Of a stretch of DNA of 64,000 bases, positions 23,160 to 32,800 are shown piece after piece (positions within the stretch are counted from its first letter, which is position 1; each line of letters starts with the position of its first letter). The notes beneath the pieces were generated by a model. It worked only from the letters and a program-made list of their open reading frames with translations. It ran no database searches and was not told the DNA's origin. A program made the translations under genes and the position numbers. Source of the stretch: Acetobacteraceae bacterium (GTDB taxonomy: Bacteria; Pseudomonadota; Alphaproteobacteria; Acetobacterales; Acetobacteraceae); NCBI GenBank assembly GCA_030041375.1, contig JASHOA010000074.1:1-64000 (forward strand), written 5' to 3'.

Positions 23160-23497
23160 GCGAGCTTCTCCACGAACACCTTCATCTTGCCGCCGCACGC
23201 AAGTCCGACTTCCCAGGCGCGTTCGTTGCTGATGCCGAAATCAAGAAGCTGCGGCCGGCCGCTGCGAATCGTTTCGGCCGCCGCATCGGCAACCGCTCCC
23301 TCGATGCAGCCGCCGCTGACCGAGCCGGCCATGCGTCCGGAGCCGGTAACGGCAAGCTGGCTGCCGGCAGGGCGAGGCGAGCTGCCCCAGGTTTCGGTGA
23401 CGGTGGCGAGCGCCACTTCTTCGCCCTCGTCGCGCCAGCGGGCGGCGAGAGCAAGAATATCCTCAATTTGCGCGGGATTGTTTTCGAGATCACTCAT
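23156..23497 (-). CDS. XdhC-family accessory protein, N-terminal part (CoxF/CoxI-like)
   Basis: A 113-residue protein equal to the XdhC/CoxI N-terminal domain: EEVALATVTETWGSSPRPAG, SGRMAGSVSGGCIEGAV, and GLACGGKMKVFVE, where the conserved cysteines and glycine loop lie. Likely acts with the downstream Rossmann-type partner in molybdenum cofactor maturation. It is coupled to both neighbours by 4-base overlaps. Confidence 0.88.
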   Translation of the reverse strand: MSDLENNPAQIEDILALAARWRDEGEEVALATVTETWGSSPRPAGSQLAVTGSGRMAGSVSGGCIEGAVADAAAETIRSGRPQLLDFGISNERAWEVGLACGGKMKVFVEKLA

Positions 23498-24714
23498 GCG
23501 GCTTTCCTCCAGATGTCGAGGGAGCGCCCGCGCGTGGCGGGACGGGAGAGCAGGCTCACGAGCGCACGCAGGCTGCGCAGATTATGTACCGGACGGAACT
23601 CGTCCACGTAGGGAAGCATGGCACGGATGCCCTGCGAGCGGGGCGTAAATCCGTCCCAGCGCAACAACGGATTGAGCCAGATCAGAGAGCGGCACGAGCG
23701 ATGCAGCCGATCCATATTCTCGGCCAGCCCGCGGGCGCCTTCGCGATCAAGCCCGTCCGAGACCAGCAGCACGACCGCCCCTTCCGCCAGCACGCGGCGC
23801 GCCCAAAGCCGGTTGAAGGTTGCCAGAGCCTCGCCGATCCGGGTTCCGCCGGACCAGTCAGGCACGATGTGCGCCACCAACTGGAACGCCACTTCCGGAT
23901 CGCGGTGGCGGAGCTGGCGAGTGACATTGGAAAGGCGCGTCCCAAAGAGAAAAACATGCACGCGCTCGCGGAGATTGGTCAGCGCGTGCAGGAAATGCAG
24001 CAGCAGTTGCGTGTAGCGCGCCATCGAGCCGCTGATGTCGCAGATGACGACCAGCGGCGGCGGGCGGGTGACGCGCCGGCGGCGCGCAAGGCGGAGGATC
24101 TCGCCTCCCTGGCGAAGACTGAGGCGGAGGGTGCCGCCGAGATCGATTTCGGGCCCGGCCATATCGGCCCGACGGCGGCGGGTGCGGCGGAGGTCGAGCG
24201 GCAGGACGAGGCGGCGGATCTCGGCCTTGGCAGCGGCGATTTCGGCGGCACTCATGGCTTCGAAATCGAGCTCTTGCAGACGCTCGCGTTCGCTGGCGGT
24301 CAGCACCGCCTCGATGGCAGGCGGCGCGTCCTGCTCCCTCGGCCTTGCCGTGCGCGGCGGAGAGAATGCTTCCTGGAGCCGGCGGCTGCCGGGCGGAGGC
24401 CGTTCCGGCCGCAGCTTTTCGGGTGCGAGCAAGGAGAGCATGGCCTCCTGGCGGGTGGCCGCCGGATCACGCCAGAAAAGCGCGAACGCATGGTCGAACA
24501 GTTCCCGATGCTCCTGACGGTGCACCATGGTGGCGGCCAGCGCCGTTTCGACCTCGGCACGGCTGCCGAGATTCACGAGCGCGAGCGCCTCCTGGGCGGC
24601 GATCACCTCGGCGGTGCCAACCGGAAGCCCGGCCCGGCGGAGGAGACGGGCAAACTGCATCACGTTCGCGGCCAGATACCGCCCTCGGGGCCGCACCGGC
24701 GGTGGCCTGCTCAT
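23494..24714 (-). CDS. VWA-domain protein, CoxE family
   Basis: A 406-residue member of the CoxE-like VWA family that works with a MoxR AAA+ ATPase. The N-terminal helical part (FARLLRRAGLPVGTAEVIAA) and the MIDAS motif DISGSM at about residue 230 (VICDISGSMARYTQ) are visible; later MIDAS residues are GGTRIGEAL and VSDGLD. In CO dehydrogenase clusters CoxD and CoxE help build the CuSMo active site; here they may do so for an enzyme encoded elsewhere. ATGA overlaps at both ends. Confidence 0.88.
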   Translation of the reverse strand: MSRPPPVRPRGRYLAANVMQFARLLRRAGLPVGTAEVIAAQEALALVNLGSRAEVETALAATMVHRQEHRELFDHAFALFWRDPAATRQEAMLSLLAPEKLRPERPPPGSRRLQEAFSPPRTARPREQDAPPAIEAVLTASERERLQELDFEAMSAAEIAAAKAEIRRLVLPLDLRRTRRRRADMAGPEIDLGGTLRLSLRQGGEILRLARRRRVTRPPPLVVICDISGSMARYTQLLLHFLHALTNLRERVHVFLFGTRLSNVTRQLRHRDPEVAFQLVAHIVPDWSGGTRIGEALATFNRLWARRVLAEGAVVLLVSDGLDREGARGLAENMDRLHRSCRSLIWLNPLLRWDGFTPRSQGIRAMLPYVDEFRPVHNLRSLRALVSLLSRPATRGRSLDIWRKAA

Positions 24715-25607
24715 GCCGCGGCGGCACGCGCCTCGGCCACGATGCGAGCCGCCTCGGCGCCCCTGATTTTTGCAATGTCGTCCTGATATTTCAGAAGGAT
24801 GCCAAGTGTCTCGTCGACCGTTGCGGGATCCAGCTCCTGCTGGTCGAGGGCATTGAGCGCGCCCGCCCAATCGATCGTCTCGGCAACCCCGGGGAGCTTG
24901 AAAAGGTCCTCGCGGCGCAGCCTCTGCACGAATGCCACCACCTCGGCCGAAAGCCGCTCCGGCAGGCCCGGAGCCTTCCGGGCCAGGATGGCGCGTTCGC
25001 GGGCGGCATCCGGATAATCCACCCAGTGGTAGAGGCATCGGCGCCGGATCGCGTCGTGCACCTCGCGAGTACGGTTGGAGGTGAGGACCACGACCGGCGG
25101 GATGCGGGCACGGAGGGTGCCGAACTCGGGCACGGTGATCTGGAAATCGGCCAGCAGCTCGAGCAGGAAAGCTTCGAACGGCTCGTCAGCGCGATCGAGC
25201 TCATCGATCAGCAGGACGGCGGGCGGCTGATCGGGGTCGATCGCCGACAGCAGCGGGCGCTCCTGCAGGAAAGGGCGCGTGTAGATATCGCTCTCCAGCC
25301 GGGCGCGATCGGGCTCGCCGGCCGCCTCGGCGAGACGAATCGCCATCAACTGGCGGGCGTGGTTCCACTCGTAGGCGGCGGCGGCAAGGTCGAGTCCGTC
25401 GTAGCATTGCAGCCGCACCAGACGGCGATCGAGGCCGGCAGCCAGGACTTTCGCAATCTCGGTCTTGCCGGTGCCCGGTTCTCCCTCGAGGAAGAGCGGC
25501 CGGTGCATGCGGAGCGCGAGATGCACCGTAGTCGCCAGGGCGCGATCAGCGAGGTAGTCCTGGGCGGCAAGCAGGGCAGCGGTTTCGCGAACGGATTCCG
25601 GAATCAT
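24711..25607 (-). CDS. MoxR-family AAA+ ATPase (CoxD-like)
   Basis: A 298-residue AAA+ ATPase, a chaperone-like motor for metallo-enzyme maturation. Walker A is EGEPGTGKTE, Walker B LLIDELDRADEP, sensor 1 VVLTSNRTREV, and the arginine-rich RRRCLYHWVDYP arginine-finger/sensor 2 region. The partner VWA gene follows immediately with an ATGA overlap, the usual MoxR/VWA arrangement. The gene starts at ATG 25607, 37 bases after the coxG-like stop. Confidence 0.9.
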   Translation of the reverse strand: MIPESVRETAALLAAQDYLADRALATTVHLALRMHRPLFLEGEPGTGKTEIAKVLAAGLDRRLVRLQCYDGLDLAAAAYEWNHARQLMAIRLAEAAGEPDRARLESDIYTRPFLQERPLLSAIDPDQPPAVLLIDELDRADEPFEAFLLELLADFQITVPEFGTLRARIPPVVVLTSNRTREVHDAIRRRCLYHWVDYPDAARERAILARKAPGLPERLSAEVVAFVQRLRREDLFKLPGVAETIDWAGALNALDQQELDPATVDETLGILLKYQDDIAKIRGAEAARIVAEARAAAA

Positions 25608-25644
25608 CGACGATCCATTGGCCTTCGCGGCCCCGGATGCGGCA

Positions 25645-26235
25645 TCAGAGATAGCTTCCGAACACCAGGATGATGATGGCCAGGCAGATGACGCCGGCGA
25701 TCCAGACCACCATGGGCATGCCCAAGGGCTCGGCGGGAAGCCGCGCGGGGATGGGGGCCGCTGCTGCCGGCTGCCCGGCCAGGGCCGCTTCCGGCGCCGC
25801 GCCGAGAGAGGCGGCGAAGCGGTCGAAGAAGGTGTCGGCCATCTGCTTGGCACTGGCGTCGATCAAGCGCGCGCCGAGCTGGGCGATCTTGCCTCCGACC
25901 TGTGCCTGCACGTCGTAGTGAAGGAGAGTGTCGGCTCCCGCGTCCGCAAGCCGAACCTTGGCTCCGCCCTTGGCGAAGCCGGCGACGCCGCCTTGGCCCT
26001 CTCCGCTGATGGTGTAGCCGTTCGGCGGGTCGAGATCGGAAAGCAGGACCTTGCCGGCGAAGTGGGCGGCAATCGGCCCGATGCGGACCGCCGCGGTCGC
26101 CTTGAGTTCGTTGTCCGAGAGTCTTTCCAGGCTTTCGCAGCCCGGGATGGCGGATTTGAGGACCGCCGGGTCATTCAAGGCGTCCCATACCTTCCGGCGC
26201 GGCGCGGGAATACGCCGCTCGCCCGTCATCTCCAT
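25645..26235 (-). CDS. CoxG-family SRPBCC protein with C-terminal membrane anchor
   Basis: A 196-residue protein of the carbon-monoxide-dehydrogenase subunit G (CoxG) family. The SRPBCC fold covers about residues 1-145 (GERRIPAPRRKVWDALNDPA, LKSAIPGCESLERL, AHFAGKVLLSDLDPP). A Pro/Ala linker and one transmembrane helix (VVWIAGVICLAIIILVFG) at the C-terminus give a tail-anchored protein. CoxG is proposed to tether form I CODH-like enzymes to the membrane. It is the first gene of the maturation operon. Confidence 0.88.
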   Translation of the reverse strand: MEMTGERRIPAPRRKVWDALNDPAVLKSAIPGCESLERLSDNELKATAAVRIGPIAAHFAGKVLLSDLDPPNGYTISGEGQGGVAGFAKGGAKVRLADAGADTLLHYDVQAQVGGKIAQLGARLIDASAKQMADTFFDRFAASLGAAPEAALAGQPAAAAPIPARLPAEPLGMPMVVWIAGVICLAIIILVFGSYL

Positions 26236-26309
26236 CGAAAAGGTTCCCCATTGCGCGCGCCGGACGTTACTTGCACGGTCCCGGCCATGCAACCAAGGGC
26301 AGTTCCCAG

Positions 26310-27707
26310 GTGATCGCGAGATGGGCGTGGCTGCTTCCTGCTGCCATGCTTTTCCTGCCTGCCAGGGTCTTGGCCGCGACCGTGGCACCGGGCGCCGTGG
26401 CATCACCGGACTTGATTTCCGGCGTTCCCTTTGCCGGGCTGCTGCTCTCGATCGCACTCGGGCCGATGTTGGCGCCGCGCACCTGGCATCGCTGGTCGCG
26501 CATCGTCATGCTGGGCTGGAGTCTCGCCCTGCTGCTGGGTGATGCGGCGGTGCTCGGTCCGCTGCCCGCCGCAGCCTCACTGCGCGACGCGATCCTGGTG
26601 CAGTATCTTCCTTTCATCACGCTGCTGCTGGCGCTTTATGTCGCGGCCGGGGGGATCGTCATCGCCGGCGGTCCGTGGGGGCAGCCGGCGGGAAATACGG
26701 CGCTCCTCGCCATCGGAACGCTGGTGGGCGGCGTCGTGGGCACCACGGCGGCGGCGATGACGCTGATCCATCCGTTTCTCAGGGCCAACGCCCATCGGTC
26801 CCGCAAAGGGCATCTGGTGGTTTTCTTCATCGTGCTGGTCGCCAATGCGGGCGGGGCGCTCAGCCCAATCGGCAATCCGCCACTCTATGTCGGATTCCTG
26901 CAGGGCGTGCCGTTTCTCTGGCCGATGATCTGGCTGACCTGGCCGCTGGTGCTGCTGAGCGCACCGCTGCTGCTCGGCTTCTATCTGTTGGATGGTCAGC
27001 TTGCGCGCTCCGAGCCACACCCGCGGCAGCAGGAGCCGCTCAGGTTGCACGGGGCCGGCAATCTCGGGCTGATCGCCGTGGTTGCGGCCAGCGAGATGGC
27101 ATTCGGGGCGTGGCGCAGGGACACCGTTGCAATCTTCGGGGCAAGTGTCCCGGCCGGGCATTTGGCGAGCGTTCTGCTGTGTGTTGCAGTGAGCCTTGTT
27201 TCGGTTGCGATCACGCCCAACGCACATCGCCGCCGCAACATGTTCTCCTGGGCGCCGATGGGTGAGGTGGCGGAACTCTTCGCCGCGATCTTCATCACGA
27301 TCGGCCCGGTAACGGCGATGCTCCAGACGGGTCCGGCCGGGCCGCTCGGCGGTGTGTTCCGGTTGGTTACGAACGCGGCGGGCGCGCCGGTGCCGGCGGC
27401 CTATTTCTGGCTCACCGGCCTCTTTTCCGCGTTTCTCGACAATGCGCCGACCTATCTCGTTTTCTTTGGCCTGGCCGGCAACGATGCGTCTCTGCTCAGC
27501 GGCCCGCTCGCACGGACATTGGTGGCGATCTCGGCGGGCTCGGTATTCTTCGGTGGCCTGACCTATGTCGGCAGCGCGCCCAACTTGATGATCCGCGCCA
27601 TTGCCGCACACCGCGGGGTGCGCATGCCCGGGTTTTTCGGCTATTCCCTCTTCGCCACGCTGGTGCTGGCAGGGCCGCTGTTGCTGGTGACGTGGGCAGT
27701 GCGCTGA
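26310..27707 (+). CDS. Na+/H+ antiporter-like membrane protein (NhaD/citrate-transporter superfamily)
   Basis: A 465-residue polytopic protein with about 12 hydrophobic segments, of the ArsB/NhaD ion transporter superfamily. Two conserved Pro/Gly-rich re-entrant loops are seen: NAGGALSPIGNPPLYVGFLQ near residue 185 and GGLTYVGSAPNLMI near 425; FSAFLDNAPTYLVFF is also characteristic. The likely role is Na+/H+ exchange or export of a dicarboxylate/anion; sequence alone does not decide. I chose GTG 26310 because it is preceded by AAGGGC and begins a signal-like N-terminus; a TTG at 26271 is an alternative. It is divergent from the coxG-like gene. Confidence 0.78.
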   Translation: MIARWAWLLPAAMLFLPARVLAATVAPGAVASPDLISGVPFAGLLLSIALGPMLAPRTWHRWSRIVMLGWSLALLLGDAAVLGPLPAAASLRDAILVQYLPFITLLLALYVAAGGIVIAGGPWGQPAGNTALLAIGTLVGGVVGTTAAAMTLIHPFLRANAHRSRKGHLVVFFIVLVANAGGALSPIGNPPLYVGFLQGVPFLWPMIWLTWPLVLLSAPLLLGFYLLDGQLARSEPHPRQQEPLRLHGAGNLGLIAVVAASEMAFGAWRRDTVAIFGASVPAGHLASVLLCVAVSLVSVAITPNAHRRRNMFSWAPMGEVAELFAAIFITIGPVTAMLQTGPAGPLGGVFRLVTNAAGAPVPAAYFWLTGLFSAFLDNAPTYLVFFGLAGNDASLLSGPLARTLVAISAGSVFFGGLTYVGSAPNLMIRAIAAHRGVRMPGFFGYSLFATLVLAGPLLLVTWAVR

Positions 27708-27724
27708 CCCTGAGGAGACCGACG

Positions 27725-28645
27725 ATGCCCTATCTGGTTGCCGCCGATCTGCCCGAGATCCCCGCCGGGGATCGATTCCGGGCCCTGCTGGCGGCGGGCG
27801 GGATTCTCGGCATCCCCGGCGCACAGAACGGATTGGCCGCGCTGCAGGCCCGCGCAGCGGGGTTTTCGGCGCTCTATCTCTCGGGGGCGGCGATGAGCGC
27901 CTCGATGGGACTGCCCGATCTCGGCGTGATAACGATGGAAGATGTGTGCTTTTTCATCCGCCAGGTGGCGCGGGCGGCTGCCTTGCCTGTCCTGGTGGAT
28001 GGCGACACCGGCTATGGCGAAGCGCTCAATGTCATGCACATGGTGCGGAGCTTCGAAGATGCCGGCGCCGCGGCCGTGCATATCGAGGATCAGGTGCTGC
28101 CCAAGAAATGCGGGCATCTCAACGACAAAAAGCTTGTACCCGCTGAGGAGATGGCGGCCAAGATCGCGGCGGCCGTGCAGGCGAAACGGCACCTTTTCAT
28201 CGTCGCGCGCACGGATGCGGCGGCGAGCGAGGGGATCGAAGGCGCGGTTGCGCGTGCCCGGACGTATGTCGCAGCGGGGGCGGATGCGATCTTTCCCGAG
28301 GCTCTCACGTCGAAGGCGATGTTTCGCGCGTTTGCCGAACGCATGCCGGACGTGCCGCTGATCGCCAACATGACGGAGTTCGGTCGCACGCCCTTCATCA
28401 CCGCCGGGGAATTCGCGGCTCTCGGCTACCGGATGGTGATCTGGCCGGTGAGCAGCCTGCGCGTTGCCGCGCGCGCCCAGGAGGAGCTTTATCACGTCCT
28501 CCGCCGCGATGGCGGCACGGCAGCGATGGTGGAGAGGATGCAGACACGAACCGAACTCTATGCAACGATCGGCTATCGGCAGTACGAGGAACTCGACGCT
28601 TCCATCATCAGATCGGTCGTCTCCGAGGGAATGCCACAGTGTTGA
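27725..28645 (+). CDS. prpB: Isocitrate lyase/PEP mutase family protein, likely methylisocitrate lyase
   Basis: A 306-residue member of the ICL/PEPM superfamily. It has the active-site Asp/metal loop VLVDGDTGYGEA, the catalytic cysteine motif KKCGH in VLPKKCGHLNDKK, IVARTDA, and the ANMTEFGRTP segment typical of 2-methylisocitrate lyases. The reaction is cleavage of 2-methylisocitrate to pyruvate and succinate (propionate methylcitrate cycle). GAGGAG precedes the ATG. No prpC or prpD is adjacent, and other 2,3-dihydroxy-acid lyases remain possible. Confidence 0.82.
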   Translation: MPYLVAADLPEIPAGDRFRALLAAGGILGIPGAQNGLAALQARAAGFSALYLSGAAMSASMGLPDLGVITMEDVCFFIRQVARAAALPVLVDGDTGYGEALNVMHMVRSFEDAGAAAVHIEDQVLPKKCGHLNDKKLVPAEEMAAKIAAAVQAKRHLFIVARTDAAASEGIEGAVARARTYVAAGADAIFPEALTSKAMFRAFAERMPDVPLIANMTEFGRTPFITAGEFAALGYRMVIWPVSSLRVAARAQEELYHVLRRDGGTAAMVERMQTRTELYATIGYRQYEELDASIIRSVVSEGMPQC

Positions 28646-29187
28646 CGACGATGGTTGCCGAGGCGGGTGGGCGGCGCGGGATTTTTCCCCGACTGCTGCG
28701 TCATGGCCTGATTGCGTGTTTCGCCGCCCTTTTCGTTGCCGCCGCTGTTCTGGCGCACGCGCAGGCTGTTGCGGAACCCACCCGCGCACAGCCGACGCTG
28801 CCGACCGAGCAGCTTGTGATCGTCAGTGCCGGCGGAGCGCGGCATGTGTTCCGGGTGGAGATCGCAAAAACGCCGGAGCAGCAGGTCACCGGGCTGATGT
28901 TTCGCAACAGCGTGGCCGCGGATGGCGGAATGCTGTTTCCCTGGGATCAGCCAATCGAATCCAAGATGTGGATGAAAAACACGCTCGTGCCGCTCGACAT
29001 GGTGTTCATCAAGGCGGACGGGACGATCGAGCGGATCGCGGAGAATACGGTGCCGCAAAGCCTTGCCATCATTTCGAGCGACGGCCCCGTGGCAGCCACC
29101 CTCGAGCTGCAAGGCGGGATCACCAGCAAGCTCGGTATCCTGGTTGGCGACCACGTAATCTCCAAGACGCTGGGCACGGCACCCTGA
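28639..29187 (+). CDS. DUF192 family exported protein
   Basis: A 182-residue DUF192 protein of unknown function. An N-terminal signal peptide (LLRHGLIACFAALFVAAAVL) is followed by a mature domain with family motifs KTPEQQVTGLMFR, MLFPWDQPIESKMWMKNT and PLDMVFIKADGTI. Family members occur in bacteria and archaea as small secreted domains. The GTG start at 28639 overlaps prpB and follows GAGGGA; an ATG at 28651 also exists. Confidence 0.85.
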   Translation: MLTTMVAEAGGRRGIFPRLLRHGLIACFAALFVAAAVLAHAQAVAEPTRAQPTLPTEQLVIVSAGGARHVFRVEIAKTPEQQVTGLMFRNSVAADGGMLFPWDQPIESKMWMKNTLVPLDMVFIKADGTIERIAENTVPQSLAIISSDGPVAATLELQGGITSKLGILVGDHVISKTLGTAP

Positions 29188-29246
29188 TCATGCGGCTGGC
29201 CCAACACCTTGATGCGACCCGCCGGAGGCCATAGGTTGCGCCCCAT

Positions 29247-29324
29247 CGGGGCGTGGCGCAGCCTGGTCAGCGCGCGTGTTTTGGGTACACGAGGCCGCCG
29301 GTTCGAATCCGGCCGCCCCGACCA
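29247..29324 (+). tRNA. tRNA-Pro(UGG)
   Basis: The 7-bp acceptor CGGGGCG pairs with CGCCCCG; D arm GCGC/GCGC; anticodon arm CGTGT-TTTGGGT-ACACG with anticodon TGG; T arm GCCGG-TTCGAAT-CCGGC; CCA encoded at 29322-29324. It is 78 bases including CCA. Confidence 0.95.
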
Positions 29325-29400
29325 TTGGGCTGGGGCGCTTAAACGATGCGCGAAGCGCCCTGCTTTTGCTGGCGAACCGGCGCCTCAGGGAGAGCGAGAG

Positions 29401-29712
29401 TTGGCAGGTCTGGCACGAATTTACCGCCCGCCGAAGACGGCAATGCAATCGGGCTGGGCCGGGACACATGAATGGGTCCTGGACTTCGAGCCCGACGAGC
29501 CGCAGCGCGCCGACCCATTGATGGGCTGGATCGGCGGCGGAAACACGCGAGCGCAGGTGCAGTTGCGCTTCGAGACCCGCGAAGAGGCGATCGCGTATGC
29601 AGAGAAGCATGGCCTTGCCTATGAGGTGGAAACTCCGCCGCCACGGAGATTCGAGCCGAAATCCTATGCCGAAAATTTCCGCTATGGCCGGCTGGAGAAC
29701 TGGACACATTGA
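29401..29712 (+). CDS. NDUFS4-like Complex I accessory protein
   Basis: A 103-residue protein of the ETC complex I NDUFS4 family, found in alphaproteobacteria and mitochondria as a supernumerary subunit near the N-module. Motifs: ARIYRPPKTAMQSGWAGTHE, WVLDFEPDEP, PLMGWIGGGNT, QVQLRFETREEAIAYAEKHG and the C-terminal PKSYAENFRYGRLENWTH. The TTG at 29401 has GGAGAG upstream and gives the standard length; upstream in-frame DNA overlaps tRNA-Pro and is not expected to be coding. It lies between two tRNA genes. Confidence 0.9.
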   Translation: MAGLARIYRPPKTAMQSGWAGTHEWVLDFEPDEPQRADPLMGWIGGGNTRAQVQLRFETREEAIAYAEKHGLAYEVETPPPRRFEPKSYAENFRYGRLENWTH

Positions 29713-29719
29713 CGATTCG

Positions 29720-29796
29720 GCGCCCTTAGCTCAGTTGGATAGAGCAACAGCCTTCTAAGCTGTGGGTCGCTGGTTCGAGTCCAGCAGGGCGCGCCA
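29720..29796 (+). tRNA. tRNA-Arg(UCU)
   Basis: Acceptor GCGCCCT/AGGGCGC; D arm GCTC/GAGC; anticodon arm ACAGC-CTTCTAA-GCTGT with anticodon TCT; T arm GCTGG-TTCGAGT-CCAGC; CCA at 29794-29796. It ends 40 bases from the convergent lhr stop. Confidence 0.95.
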
Positions 29797-29836
29797 CAGC
29801 CGGCGACATCAGCCCCGCCGCGACGGGAACAAAGCG

Positions 29837-32800
29837 TCAATGTGCGGTGAGATCGACCAGCGATGTGCGCGTTGCACCGCGCAGCAACGCTTTTCGCGCC
29901 TGCCACTCGGTCGGCGGATCGAGCGTTTCGTAGAAATGCGCCTCACGGCCGGCCAGCGATGCAACCGGCACACCATCGCGATAGAGAACGCGGTTGCCGG
30001 TCAGCGCGGCGAGCTTCGGGCCCGGCGTCAGAATGCCGGCCAGATTGAGCGGGTCTGCGCCGCTCAGAGAAATCCAGTCCCCCGAGCCGTTCTTGCGTCT
30101 CGTTTCGCGCAGCAGGCCGACGGCATCGGGCAGTGCAAACTGCTCGCCGGCAAAGCCGGCAACGAACCGGCCTCCCCTGATCTCGCCCCGTGCCTCCAGA
30201 CGTCGATACACCCGAAGCAAGTCCCGCCAGGGCGGCAACCAGGGGGCTTCGCGTTCCAGCATCCGCCAGAACACGATGCCGTAGCGCAACAGCAGCGCCC
30301 GCGCGGCGTGCTCGACAGCTTCAGTGCCGGCAGGCTGCCCGCCTCCGTTGCCGCCGGTGCGACCGACGATCGACCAGCGGCCGGCATCTTCCATGGTGAA
30401 CGGGATGCTGCGGCGCCTGCGGTAGCCGCCGGCACCCGGTTGCCGCCGTTCGGAGGGGACGAGCAAGGCCCGCAGCCCGGCAAAGCCATCCGAAGCGACG
30501 AGGCCCAGTGCGACCAGTTCGGCCAGCGCCTCTTCGACCTTGGGACGAAGCAGCCCCGTGCCCGTCACGAGCTCGTCGAAAAATGACGCGCCGTGCCCGC
30601 GAATATAATCCGCCACTGCCTGCGCCGGGCCGCTTGGCTGCGCGCCTTCGGCATTGGCCGACAAATCCATCCAGAGCGCTCTCCGACGGCGCGCAACCAG
30701 CGTAATCGGCGTGGTTCGAACCGGCGTCGGCCCGCGCTCTCCGCCATTCGGGCGCGGGTTCCGAGGCGCCAATCGGGCCCAGGCGATCCGGCCGGCGAGG
30801 CACGCCTCGTCGAGCCAGGCCGGCTCATAGTCGGCGATCCGGGCCGGCAGGATTTCGCTCTCCCATGCCGCTGCGGGAGCCTCGAATCCTTCGAGTTGGG
30901 CCATGATCGCCCCGGCGGCGTCCGGCCCTTCCATGCGCGCCTCGGCACTGACGCGCTGCCAGGCGAACAGGAAGCGCAGGAAGTCCCGCGCGGCAACGGG
31001 TTCGATCTCGGCTCTCAGGCGCTTGACGGTGTAGCGATGGATGCGAGCGAGCAGATGCCGGTCGCACCACTCTTCCGCATTGGTTCCGGGCGTGAACCGC
31101 CCGCGCATGGCGAAGCCCTCGATTTCCAGCGCCGCCAGCGCGGCTCCGATCTCGTCCGGCTGGAGCCCGAGCGGAGCGGCCAGCGCATCGGGCGTAACCG
31201 GACCCTGGCCTTCAAGCCGGCCACGCAAAACTTCGATCAGCGCCTCCTCGCGCGTGCAGGCGCGCGACCGGTGGGCGGCCGGTGGCGCCATTGCCGGATC
31301 GAGTGTCGCGTCGGGGAAGATGGCCTTGAACTGCGCCAACCGCTCGGCCGCGATCCAGATCTCGGCGCCGGGCGCATGCAGCAAAGCGACGCGGTTCTCT
31401 TCCGCGAGCGCCTTGAACCAGCCGATCCAGGCAGTCTCCGCTTCCTCGGCACTGAGGAATCCGAGCCACACCAGCGCGTCATGCGCTTCGTCCGCAGTCG
31501 CCGGCTCGGGCCAGGCCTCGGCACGCACGCGTGCGATCGCCTGCCCGTCGAGTCGGCCGATGTCCGCTGCGGTTTCAGGATCGAGCCACCGGCGGCTGGC
31601 GACCGCCTGGGTCCGCCGCTCCTCGAGCGGCGCATCGTCCAGATAGGCATAGGGCCGCGCCGCCAGCACCTCGCGCGCCAGCGGCGAGGGTTCGGTGAGA
31701 TCGCGCGCAATGATCCGGATCTCGCCGGCTTCCAGCCGGCGCAGCAGCCGCTCGAAGCCGGCGATATCCATGGCTTCGTTCAGGCAATCGGAAATCGTCT
31801 GGTTGACCAGCGGGTGGTCCGGGATTTCCCGCTCGCCGACGAGGTTTTCCGCGCAGGCGATCTGATCGGGGAAGACGGCACCGATCAGATCCTCGGCCTC
31901 CATCCGTGCAATCTGGGGCGGAATCCGCTTTCCGCCCCGCATGCGCGGCAGGGCGAGCGCAATGCCGGCGACCCAGCGCCAGCGCGTGGTGAACATCGGC
32001 GCGTCGAGCAGCGCCTGGATCAGGACCGTCCGGGCGCTCGAGGAATGCAGGTAGCGCGCTGCTTCGGCAAGTTCGAAGCTGTGCGCGGCCGTCAGCGAAA
32101 GCACGATGTTGTCTTCGGTCGCCGCCGCCTGCAGCTCGAAGTTGAACTTGCGGCAGAATCGCTTGCGCAGTGCGAGCCCCCAGGCGCGGTTGATCCGGCT
32201 GCCGTACGGCGAATGGATCACGAGCTGCATACCGCCGGATTCGTCGAAGAATCGTTCCAGGACGATCGTTTCCTGCGTCGGGAGTGAGCCGAGTGCAGCG
32301 TGCGAGGCGGCCAGGTATTCGGCAAGCTGGGTGGCGGCCGGCTCCTGGAGAGTGAATTTTGTCGTGAGCCAGTCCGCCAGGGATGCACCGTCGGCGCCGG
32401 CGGCGAGCCGGGCGGCACTCTCGCTCCTCAGGCGGGAGACCGACTGGGAAAGTTCGTCGCTGCGGCCCGGGGCCTCTCCCAGCCAGAAGGGAATCGTCGG
32501 CGGCAGACCGTGCGCGTCCTCTACCCGCACGATGCTGCGCTCGACGCGGATGATGCGGTACGACTGGTTGCCGAGCTGAAAGATATCGCCGGCCTGGCTC
32601 TCCACAGCGAAGTCCTCGTTCACCGAGCCGATCGAATGGTTTTCCGGTTCCAGGAACACCTGATAGTCAGCGGTGTCGGGGATCGTGCCGCCGGAAGTCA
32701 GCGCCGTCAGGCGCGCGCCGCGCCGGCCCCTGAGCTTGCGATTGACGGAGTCATGATGCACCAGCGCGCCGCGCCGGCCGCGCCTAGTTGTGAAGCCGTC

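Noticed and set aside
29209-29400. An N-terminal extension of the NDUFS4-like protein starting at 29209.
   Set aside because: It would run through the tRNA-Pro gene; the TTG at 29401 has a ribosome site and gives the family length.
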